From assembly GCF_963259705.1 (NCBI RefSeq), contig NC_081861.1, positions 103,561,226-103,625,225 on the forward strand: a stretch of DNA of 64,000 bases. Reading direction: 5' to 3'. Shown in pieces: positions 38,491 through 48,152 of this stretch. The translations under genes and the position numbers were made by a program. The first letter of the stretch is position 1. Each line of letters begins with the position of its first letter. The DNA comes from Myotis daubentonii. Taxonomy: Eukaryota; Chordata; Mammalia; Chiroptera; Vespertilionidae. The notes beneath the pieces were generated by a model, which searched no databases, was not told the origin of the DNA, and saw only the letters and a program-made list of their open reading frames with translations.

Positions 38491-38744
38491 ATTCTTCTTT
38501 TTATAGCATATTTAAGGGTTCCATACACTCCTAACTCATAAATAACAGGACATTTTTTAATTTACCAGCAAGTTCATTTATATGGAGGACTGTCAGTTTG
38601 TTTTGATTCCTGGCTTATATTCTACATTTATTTAAAAATGTTATGTCACATGTTTGAAATCTAATTTGATAATTTTTGTCTTAATGTTTTTTTTTTCTAA
38701 GTCCCCTTGCACATCTATAAGCAATAGACAAAAAATATATAATT

Positions 38745-38798
<54 letters not shown>

Positions 38799-38869
38799 CC
38801 TTTTACTATGCTTATTGGTTCTAATACAGATAACATAGCTATTAGAAATTTACTTAAGGCTATTGGCTT
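38491..38869. other. Single-copy AT-rich segment with (GA)n
   Basis: No repeat family recognised apart from (GA)n at 38748-38795. Confidence 0.5.
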
Positions 38870-40185
38870 TTTAATGAGATAAAATTCACATATGTCATAT
38901 ACTTTAACTCAAGGTGTACAATTAAATGACAATACATTCACCATGGAGTGCAATCACCAGCTATATTAAGTATTAAAACATTTTATAACTCCTTAAACAA
39001 GTTCTGTAACAATTATTTCCCCAGGCCCTAGTTACCACTATTTTGCTTTCTAACTATATAGATTTACAATTTTGCATGCTTTGTATAAATGGAATTAAAA
39101 CATATATAGGCTTTGCATCTGGAGTTTTACAGTTTAGCATATTTTTAAATTTCATTAATGTTGTAACGTGTTAGTAATACATACACATTTATGATTAATA
39201 TTCCATTGTATGAGTGTATCACATTTTGTATATCTATTACCCAGTTGATAGACATTGGAGTGGTTTCATATTTTCAGATATTGTGAATAGTGCTTCTTTG
39301 AATATCTCTGTAAAAATTTCCATTTGAATATATGTTTTCCATTGTTTTTGGTAGAAACATAGATTTTAAATTTGACAGACTATTTTATACAGCATCTAAG
39401 AGACCTTAACTATTGCTCTTAATCCTCACCAACTCATGTTATTTTCCTTTTAAAACATTTGGACATCCTATTGGGTTTAAAGTGGTATGCCATTGTGGTT
39501 TTTATTGATAATTCCCTAATGATTAATTAATATTATTAATTAATTTCTGTGCTGATTGGCTATTTGTAAATTGTCTATGAACAAATGTCTATTCTATTTC
39601 TTTGTCTTTTTTTAAGTTTGGAATTTTTTCCTTTTATTGTTGACTTGTAAAAGTTTGTTATACAGTCTGGATACTAGAAAATTATCAGTTATATAATTTT
39701 ATAATATTTTCTCCCATTGCATTTCATATATTATTTCACTTTCTTAATTGTGTCCTATGATACATTTTTTAAATCAAATTTTTTTGACAGAGTGAGCTGG
39801 TACAACTTTACTTTTATTTTTATATGGATAGTGGACACAAAATACAATATATGGATAACAATTTCTCATTTGTTGCTTGTGTTTTTTGGTCATATATAAT
39901 AATGCATTTAAAAATACAGGGCTATGAAGATTTACCATAGATCTGATTCTGATAGTTCTATAACTTTAACTCTTACATTTAATACTTTGAACATGTTTTA
40001 TTAATATTTACATGTGGCATGAGGTAAGGTTTCTACTTCATTCTTTTGCATTCAGTTCGTTGCCTTCTTTTTTTCACAATTTCCTTTTCTGTGCAGAAGC
40101 TTTTTAGTTTAATATAGTTATATTTATTTTTGCTTTTGCTTCCATTATATTTAAGGTCAAATTCATAAATTCCTCTCTAATACCA
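38870..40185 (-). mobile_element. Old L1 3' portion (minus)
   Basis: TTAATGAGATAAAATTCACATATG, AAGGTGTACAATTAAATGAC, and later CATTCTTTTGCATTCAGTTC and GAAGCTTTTTAGTTTAATATAG are L1 3' UTR and ORF2 C-terminal sequence in reverse. No open frame remains. Confidence 0.75.
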
Positions 40186-41010
40186 AGGTCCCTGAACAGA
40201 CACTTCACCAAAGAAGACATGCGGATGACCAACAGATAAATGAAAAGATATTCAGCTTCACTAGCTATTAGAGAAATGCAAATCAAAACTGCAATGAGGT
40301 ACCACCTCACACCTGTTAGAATGATGATTATCAACAAGACAGGTAATGAAAAGTGCTGGAGAGGTTGTGGAGAAAAGGAAACCCTCATTCATAGCTGCTC
40401 AGTATGTAGACTGGTATAGGCACTATAGAAAACAGTCTCACAGTTCCTCACAAAATTAAGATTAGAGTTACCATATGACCCAGCAATCCCTCTCCTAGGT
40501 ATATACTCAAAAAACTTGAAAACGTGTATATGCAAAGATTTATGCAACTCTGTGTTCATTGCAGCATTATTCATGGTGACAAATACGGAGACAACTTTAA
40601 TGCCCTTCAATAGAGGATTGGATAAAGAAGATGTGGTACATATATACAATGGAATACTACTCAGCCATAAGAAAAGATGAAATAGTGTCATTTGTGACAC
40701 TTAGATGGACCTTGAGAATATCATGCTATGTGAAATAAGTCAGACAGAAAAAGTTAAGAAGCATATGATTTCACTCATATGTGGGATATAAAACTGAAAC
40801 TTATAGACACAAACAGTATGGTGGTTACCAGAAGGAAAGAGGTGGGGGTAGTAAAGAATAAAAGAACTCAAATATATGGTGACAGAAGGAGACTTGATTT
40901 TGCGGGGAGGGGCACACAATGAGGTACGCAGGTGTTGTATTAGAGAATTGTGCACTTGAAACCTATATAATTTTATTGACCAAAGTCATCTCAATAAATT
41001 TAATGAAAAA
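40186..41010 (+). mobile_element. 5'-truncated L1 (plus)
   Basis: It starts GTCCCTGAACAGACACTTCACC inside ORF2 and runs through AATGCAAATCAAAACTGCAATGAGG and ATACAATGGAATACTACTCAGCC to the 3' end CCTATATAATTTTATTGACC...AATAAATTTAATG. It abuts a minus-strand L1 on its left. Confidence 0.8.
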
Positions 41011-41558
41011 AGTAAATCAGTGTAGAATGGCGATGGTGGAACGTGGGTTGTGTGTAGATGAAAAAAGATTTGCCCCTATCTTCTGTATGTGTTTCAAAAT
41101 TTCCGTAATGAAAAGTAAAAAGAAAAAAAGTGATTGGAAGCAATTACAAAACATAGGATGTTAATGCCTCATCTCTCTGCCTCTTAACAGGAACATTGCC
41201 ATTCTTTTTATGTAAAGTATTGTTACTTCAGAAGAAGTTTATTTAACATTTGGGATAATTTGACGAGAGCTATTTTATATATGAGGAAAAGTTCCTTCTA
41301 GGCAGATTGAGAGTGTAAACAAGGGAATTTTGACCTAAATGTTTATAATACCTTTTAGATATCTCTTACATGGAATTAATATAAATGACATGTGAGCAAA
41401 GGCCAGCGGAACTCACAGGACTACATTGAGTGCAGGAACCATACCTTCTCCAGCGTTGAATTTAACTTGTATTAGTTCTTATGTTGGTGTGTTAATCATA
41501 AATGGATTTGTTCATTCTGAACTTCAGAAAATTTGGGGCAGAGCTTCATAAGAAAGCT
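41011..41558. other. Single-copy DNA
   Basis: No feature recognised. 41011-41150 may be extra old L1 3' tail sequence. Confidence 0.4.
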
Positions 41559-41810
41559 AGACCTACCTGATGTTGTTAACTGGTTAGAGCATTGCCCCAC
41601 ACACCGAAGAATCTTGGGTTCGATTTCCGCTCTAGGGCATGTACCTTGTTTGCAGGTTTGCTCCCTGCCCCAGGTTGGGGTGCATTCAGGAGGCAACCAA
41701 TTGATGTGTCTCTCAAATAGATGCTTCTGTCTCTCCCTTCCTTCCACTCTTTCTCTGAAAAAGCAATGGGAAAAAATATCCTTGGGTGAGGATTAATAAC
41801 AACAAAAAAA
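41559..41810 (+). mobile_element. Ves SINE (plus)
   Basis: The tRNA-like head ACTGGTTAGAGCATTGCCCC is followed by a well-kept B box GGTTCGATTTC (41617-41627), the Ves body CTCCCTGCCCCAGGTTGGGG...GAGGCAACCAATTGATGTG, the pyrimidine stretch and the A-rich tail to 41810. It is a retroposon, not a tRNA gene: there is no cloverleaf 3' half or acceptor pairing. Confidence 0.92.
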
Positions 41811-42140
41811 GATGCAGGACAAATGTGAGTGACAGGAGTACCATGATATTCCCCTCAGCCCTCAGGATGCACTGTAGAGCAGGGCAGCCCAGCACCAGTC
41901 CCTTAGACCATGAACAGTATGGTCTGTTTTCTCACAATATGATATCTAAATATTATCATTCTGAACATGTGCACAAACATAAAGCTTGTGATTGCTACTC
42001 TGGAGGGCAACATGTGGTTAATTTGGAACTAAATAGAGTAGAAAATATTTTAAATTCTGACATATTAATAATTTTTTAAGTTTTAAACACTGAGTTTTTA
42101 CTCCAAGACATGTGAGTATAAAATGTAATAATTTACTCTA
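41811..42140. other. Single-copy DNA
   Basis: No feature recognised. Confidence 0.4.
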
Positions 42141-42220
42141 ATTCAAAAGACACATTTATTGAGTGGTATGAGTACTTTATATATTTTGGAAATTAATCCC
42201 TTATCAAATGTATCATTGCT

Positions 42221-42717
42221 TAGGCTCAGTGCCCATCAGCAGATGAATGGATTAGAAAACTGTGGTACATCTACACAATGGAATACTATGCTGCTGTAAA
42301 AAAGAAGGAATTCTTAGCATTTGCAACAGCATGGATAGAACTGGAGAGCATTATGCTAAGTGAAATATGCCAGTCAATGAAAGAAAAATACCACATGATC
42401 TCACTCATTTATGGATAATAAAGACCATTATAAGCTGATGAACAAAAATAGATACAGAGGCAGAGCAGCCTTGGACAGACTGTCAAACTACAGTGGGAAG
42501 CCCAGGGAGGGTTGGGGGGGGCGGTAAGAGATCAACCGAAGGACTTGTATGCATGCATATAAGCATAACCAATGGACACAAGACAATGGGGGGTAGGTGA
42601 TGCCGGGGGAATGTCGGGGGCGGGGGGTGGAAGAGACATATGTAATACTCTTTGTAATACTTTAAGCAATAAAACAAACTTTAAAAAATAATAAAAAGTT
42701 GTATAAAAAACAACAAC
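42221..42717 (+). mobile_element. Young 5'-truncated L1 with 15-bp target duplication
   Basis: The target duplication AAATGTATCATTGCT is perfect at 42206-42220 and 42718-42732. The insert starts TAGGCTCAGTGCCCATCAGC, carries the young L1 3' block (GATACAGAGGCAGAGCAGCC, GCATATAAGCATAACCAATGG) and ends in an AATAAAAC-type signal and A-rich tail. Confidence 0.93.
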
Positions 42718-44088
42718 AAATGTATCATTGCTAAATATGTTTGCCCATACAGTGGGATCTTTGATGGTTTATCTTCCTGTGCAGAAGCTTTTTATTTTGA
42801 TATAGTCCCATTTGTTTATTTTCTCCTTTGTTTCTCTTGTCCGAGGCACTGTATCAGTGAAAATTATTCTAGGTGGGATGTCTGACATTTTGCTGCCTAC
42901 AATTTTTTTTTCTAGAATTTTTATGGTTTCACAACTTACATTTGTCTTTTATCCATTTTGAGTTTATTCTTGTTCATGGAATAAATTGGTGATCTCCTTT
43001 CATTTTTTTTTTGCATGTACCTGTCCAATTATCCCAACATCATTTATTGAAGAGACTGTCTTTACTTCTCCTTGTATGCTCTTGCCTCCTTTGTCAAATA
43101 TTAATGGAGCAGAATGGTTTTAATTATGGAGTTCATTTATGGGCTCTCTGTTCTGTTCCATTGATCTATATGTCTGTTCTTGTGCCACTTCCAGGCTGTT
43201 TTGATTACAGTGGCTTTGTACTATAGCTTGATATGCAGTATAATGATCCCTCCAACTTTGTTCTTCTTTCTCAAGACTGGGAGGCTATTCAGGGTCTTTT
43301 ATGGTTCCATATGCATGTTTGGACAACCTAACAAAAGAAAGACAAAGAATCCAATTTAAAAATGGGCTGATAACCTAAATAGAAACTTCTCAAAAGAGGA
43401 AATACAAATGGCCAAGAGACATAAAAAATGCTCAAGATAGCTAATCATCAGAGAGATGCAAATTAAAATGACAATAAGGTATCACCTCATGCCTGCAGGA
43501 ATAGCTATCATAAATAAATGAACAAAAACCAAGTGCTGGAAAGGTTGTGGAGAAAGAGGAACCCTAGTACACAGCTGGAGGAACTGCAAACTGGTACAAC
43601 CACATGGAAAACAGTTTGGAGTTTCCTCAAAAAAATAAATGTGAAACTCCCATTTGACCCAGTGATCCCACTTCTAGGAATATATCCTAAGAAACTCAAA
43701 ACAACAATCAGAAAGAATGCATGCACTCCTATGTTCATAGCAGCACAATTTACAATAGCTAAGATCTGGAAACAGCCCAAGTGCTCACCAGTAGATGAAT
43801 GCTTTAAAAAGCCGTGGCACATTTATACAATGGAATACTATGCAGCTGTAAAAAACGGATCTCTTACCCTTTGAGACAACATGGAGGGACCTGGAAAATA
43901 TTCTAAGTGAAATAAGCCAGTCATTGAAAGACAAATATCACATGATCTCACTTATATTTGGAATCTAATGAACAAAATAAACTGACAAACAAAATAGATC
44001 CAGACACATGGAAGCATGCAACAGACTGAGGAATCTCAAAGGGAAGGGTTGGGGCTGGAAGGGATTAACCAAAGAATTTATATGCATA

Positions 44089-44427
44089 CTAGAGGCCTGT
44101 TGCACTAAGAGATTCATGCAATAGGCCTTCCCTTCTCTTGGCTGCAGGCCAGGCACTGGTTTTCCTCCAGCAACTGGAACCCAGGCCTTCGCTCTGGCCG
44201 GATCCACCTTCCGTCTTCCGTCTTCGCGGCCCCAGCCAGAGTCGCCTTCCGTCTTCCATCTTCGCTGCTCCAGCTCACCTTCAGTCTTTGTTCCGCCTCT
44301 TGGAGCCTACGTATACAAATTAACCACCATCTTTGTTGGCGGTTAATTTGCATATCCTCCTGATTAGCCAATGGGAGGTGTAGCAAAGGTACGGTCAATT
44401 ACCCTGTTTGTCTATTATTAGATAGGA
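44089..44427 (-). mobile_element. Small Helitron (339 bp) inside L1
   Basis: CTAG at 44089-44092, hairpin region TTGCACTAAGAGATTCATGCAA just inside, and 5' end TCCTATCTAATAATAGAC at 44427 on minus. Removing it rejoins the L1 text TATGCATA / TATGCAAAACCC between A and T. It contains the ATGCAAATTAACCGCCAACAAAG subterminal block on minus. Confidence 0.92.
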
Positions 44428-44738
44428 TATGCAAAACCCATGGACACAGTGCAGGGGAGAGATTGGGGAGGAGGGGATCATTGGGGGGGAAAAATGGGGG
44501 CACATTTGTAATATTTTCAACAATAAAGATAAAAAAATTAGAAATTTAAGTCAGTGCACTATAAGTTTAAAAAAAATCAAAATATACATGTAACCTATTA
44601 TAAAATGACTGTTCACCTGCTGTAAGATTTCATATTTATGTATATATTTATATACATTTAGATAAGTCTCATAAACCAAGGGCCACATCTGACCAATAGT
44701 ATTGTATGGTTGTTCGTTTTATTATTATTATGTTTTAA

Positions 44739-45035
44739 CTAGAAGCCCGTTGCATGAAGATTCATGCAATAGGCCTTCCTGCCCCTGGCTGCTGGCACCA
44801 GTTTTCCTCAGGCACCTGGGACCCAGGCCTTTGGTCCGGCTGCAGCGGAGAAGCCAAGCCTCTTCAGTCTTCAGTCTTCAGTCTTCACTCCAGCCGGAGC
44901 CTTCAGCCTTCACTCCATGCCTGTTTATGCAAATTAACCACCATTTTGTTGGGTTAATTTGCATAGTTGCTCTGATTGGCTGGTGGGCATAGCAGAGTGA
45001 CACCAATTTGCATGTTTCTGTTTTATTAGTGTAGA
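44739..45035 (-). mobile_element. Small Helitron (297 bp)
   Basis: CTAG at 44739-44742, hairpin TTGCATGAA/TTCATGCAA (44750-44769), 5' end TCTACACTAATAAAACAG at 45035. The interior includes a triplicated CAGTCTT motif (44866-44888). It is closely related to the element at 44089-44427. Confidence 0.92.
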
Positions 45036-45080
45036 CTATAAACAATTATCTCAGTTATCCTTCAAAAATCACAAAAAATA

Positions 45081-47012
45081 GAGAAACCAAGATGGCAGCA
45101 TAGGTTAATGCCGGAGATTGCTGCCTCGAACAACCAATCAAAAATACAGCTAAAAGACAGAACGGATATCATCCAGAACCACAGGAAGGCTGGCTGAGTG
45201 GAAATTCTACAACTAGGAGGAAAGAGAATATCATACCCAGACTCAGAGGAGGCGCAGTGCTGAAGTGAAATACTCAGGTGCAGAGTGCACGTGGAGCGGG
45301 CTGGCAGCGGAGGGCGCGGTTGTTGTTTTCAATCGGGAGGGAGTCTCAGACTCTGAGCTCCAGATCCAGGCAAGTCTCTAGGGACCCAGACTCAAACGGG
45401 AGAAGCGGGACTGTCTGGCTTCGGTCGGAACTCGAAGGCAGCTTTCTCTCCGAGGTTTGCAGCGGTTGCTGAGACTCTGTGAGGCAGAGCCCCTAGGGAC
45501 AGAACTGAGAGCAGCCATAACTGCTCGCTCCGCCCGCCCTGTAGATCACCGGGGACCCGCCCTGCCCAAGCCCTGCGCAGAGCCATTTGCCAGATAGCCT
45601 CAGGCAAACACTAGATTAGCACTGCCCTAGAGATCCAGCACAGAAGCTCTCCCACTGCAGACCAAGCTGACTCTCATAGCCAGTTATCCTGGAGGTCAAA
45701 TCACCCCTGGTATTGCCAACAACAATCAAGGCTTAACAACAAGACTGCGCACAAAGACCACTAGGGGGTGCACCAAGAAAAGATAAAAAAAATGCAGAGA
45801 CAAAGAAACAAGACACAAATGTCAGAAATGGAAGATATAGAGCTCAAAACCACACTTTTAAGGTCTCTCAAGAACTGTCTAGAAGCTGCCAATAAACTTA
45901 GTAAGGCCCTCAAAAAGACTGGTGAGACCGCCAATAAATGTAGTGAGATCCTCAAGAAATCTAATGAGACCCTCGATGTTGTGATAAAGAACCAACTAGA
46001 AATTAAGCATACACTGACTGAAATAAAGAATATTATACAGACGTCCAACAGCAGACCAGAGGAGTGCAAGAATCAAGTCAAAGATTCTAAATGCGAAGAA
46101 GCAAAAAACACCCAACCGGAAAAGCAAAATGAAAAAAGAATCTGAAAATACGAAGATAGTGTAAGGAGCCTCTGGGACAGCTTCAAGCGTACCAACATCA
46201 TAATTATAGGGATGCCAGAAGATGAGAGAGAGCAAGATATTGAAAACCTATTTGAAGAAATAATGACAGAAAAATTCCCCCACCTGGTGAAAGAAATAGA
46301 CTTACAGGTCCAGGAAGCGCAGAGAACCCCAAACAAAAGGAATCCAAAGAGGACCACACCAAGACACATCATAATTAAAATGCCAAGAGCAAAAGACAAA
46401 GAGAGAATCTTAAAAGCAGCAAGAGAAAGAAACTCAGTTACCTACAAGGGAATACCCATACGACTGTCAGCTGATTTCTCAACAGAAACTTTGCAGGCCA
46501 GAAGGGAATGGCAAGAAATATTCAAAGTGATGAATGCCAAGAACCTACAACCAAGATTACTTTATCCAGCAAAGCTATCATTCAGAACTGAAGGTCAGAT
46601 AAAGAGCTTCACAGATAAGGAAAAGCTAAAAGAGTTCATCACCACCAAACCAGTATTATATGAAATGCTGAAAGGTATCCTTTAAGAAGAGGAAGAAGAA
46701 GAAAAAGGTACAGATACAAATTATGAACAACAAACATGCATCTATCAACAAGTGAATCTAAGAATCAAGTGAACAAATAATCTGGTGATCATAATAGAAT
46801 CAGGGACATAGAGAGGGAATGGACTGGCTATTCTTGGGGGGGAAAGGGTGTGGGAGATGCGGGAAGAGACTGGACAAAAATCGTAAACCTATGGATGAGG
46901 ACAGTGGGTGGGGAGTGAGGGCGGAGGGTGGGGCGGGAACTGGGAGGAGGGGAGTTATGGAGGAAAAAAGAGGAACAAATGTAATAATCTGAACAATAAA
47001 GATTTAATTTAA
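45081..47012 (+). mobile_element. Complete HAL1 (half-LINE-1) retrotransposon
   Basis: The perfect 17-bp target duplication AAAAATCACAAAAAATA at 45064-45080 and 47013-47029 fixes both ends. The 1,932-bp element has a bat L1-type 5' end (GAGAAACCAAGATGGCAGC), a 5' UTR of about 690 bp, one ORF1 (45768-46685) and directly after it a G-rich 3' UTR with AACAATAAAGATTT and a short A-tail. ORF2 is absent with no trace of it, so this is not a deleted L1 but the HAL1 type, which depends on L1 enzymes supplied in trans. The long perfect duplication and near-intact ORF point to a recent insertion. Confidence 0.92.
45768..46685 (+). pseudogene. HAL1 ORF1 (L1 ORF1p-like), one in-frame stop
   Basis: The RNA-binding chaperone protein of L1/HAL1 particles, 305 codons in one frame, interrupted only by TGA at 46143-46145. 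N-terminal half: Lys/Glu-rich coiled coil (residues about 20-105, e.g. LRSLKNCLEAANKLSKALKK, with repeated ANK.S..LKK spacing). After the stop comes the RRM-like domain (residues about 138-200, TNIIIIGMPEDEREQDIENL, then FPHLVKEIDLQVQEA). The C-terminal domain follows (residues about 215-305, RHIIIKMPRAKDKERILKAA, YKGIPIRLSADFS, RREWQEIFKVM, KPVLYEMLKGIL). Length and order match mammalian ORF1p. The start at 45768 (MHQEKIKKMQRQRNKTQ) follows a 5' UTR and has an A at -3. The stop context fits CpG decay of an Arg codon. Confidence 0.88.
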
Positions 47013-47203
47013 AAAAATCACAAAAAATAAATATGGAACTCCAAAATATCTATTTTTAATTATATTAATATTCACATACTGAAATTTGTTCATTTATGGT
47101 TCCCTATGTATGAACATGTCACTAGAAACCCATTATGTAGCAGTCAGAATCCAAGACCACATTCCATCAAGATTGTGCTGAGCAATTATTCCCATTATTG
47201 TGT

Positions 47204-47272
47204 TTCTATTTCTCTCTCTCTCTCCCTCTCCCTTCCTCTCTAAAATCAATAAAAATATATTTAAAAAAAAGG
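47204..47272 (+). mobile_element. Ves SINE tail fragment
   Basis: TTTCTATTTCTCTCTCTC...CTCTCTAAAATCAATAAAAATAT and A-run is the 3' end of a Ves SINE. The tRNA-like part is missing. Confidence 0.65.
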
Positions 47273-48152
47273 ATTTTTCCCCCTCAGAAGCCACCATGAG
47301 TACAGATTTCTTTGTTCATGCTCAAAAGAATAAAGTAAATATCCATCTACATAACTGATCTATCACCTTTGTGTCACAATTATCTGTTCTTCAACTACCA
47401 TTCACATAAGCCACCTACTTACATGCATGCATTCTGGAATATGTAACAATTTAGAAATAGTCCACCTCTGAAATATCAAACTCCAGTATCTCATTTTCTG
47501 AACTTTAATTCCTTGCCAATCCAGGTCAATTTAATATACTCAAAATATTTATTGAACTCCTTCTATGTAAAAGGTGTTGTATAAGACACTGGAGGTAGAT
47601 TGAATAACAACTACAACTGTAATAAGTGCTATGTAAAACAATTGCGGGATATATCCAAATTAGGAAGGTTACAGGATGAGTCCTGTTTAGGACACATCCC
47701 AATAACTCGAATCTATTCCCCTTTATTGTCCCCAAACCATTTCCTTAGATAAGTGTTTTACCTATACTTGCCTAGTTATTGCACCAATATCCTCCCTAAC
47801 TTGGTTTTCTGACTTAAGCTATCTCACTTCACATAATTCTAAAGTAATACTTTATAAAACTATAACATGATTATGCCATGTTCATGCTTAAAATTCAACA
47901 AATGGCTGCCCAGAACTTCCAAATTAAAGTTGATTACTTAAATTTAACATGTAAGCCACTCCATATTCTGACTAATGTCTATTTCTATGGTCAAATCCTC
48001 TGCCTCACTCCAAATGTACCCTCTCTTCTCAGTATATTGAACATAAGTTTCAGAATGCATATTGAATGCATGATACCACCATGCTTTTGTACATGTTCAT
48101 TTTCCTGTTTATGGTGACCTTCATGCCTCCTTTATGTACCTTTTATAAGTTA
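47273..48152. other. Single-copy DNA with one duplicated block
   Basis: No gene found. It contains the block 47393-47645, which recurs at 57168-57427. Confidence 0.45.
47393..47645 (+). repeat. Copy 1 of a 250-bp repeated block (see 57168)
   Basis: Shares CATGCATGCATTCTGGAATATG, ACTCCAGTATCTCATTTTCTGAACT and TCAATTTAATATACTCAAA in order and at similar spacing with 57168-57427, same orientation. The right third (AAATATTTATTGAACTCCTTCTATGT..ACACTGGAGGTAG) resembles an old L2 3' end; the left two thirds are not assigned. Confidence 0.75.

Larger units (their letters stand above)
42141..44540 (+). mobile_element. Twin-primed (5'-inverted) L1, with nested L1 and Helitron
   Basis: The 3' part is on plus (about 43325-44540, ending GTAATATTTTCAACAATAAAG and A-run). 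The 5' part lies inverted on its left (42141-43325 minus, with CCCATTTGTTTATTTTCTCC and CATCATTTATTGAAGAG). The left tip of the inverted part (GAGTACTTTATATATTTTGG) is the L1 sequence that belongs directly upstream of the plus part (AATTTAAAAATGGGCTGATAACC), as twin priming predicts. An L1 (42221-42717) and a Helitron (44089-44427) inserted later. An ORF2 C-terminal frame of 118 codons remains at 43518-43874. Confidence 0.75.

Noticed and set aside
41559..41660. Possible tRNA gene with a good B box
   Set aside because: No acceptor stem pairing or anticodon arm, and Ves SINE body and tail follow.
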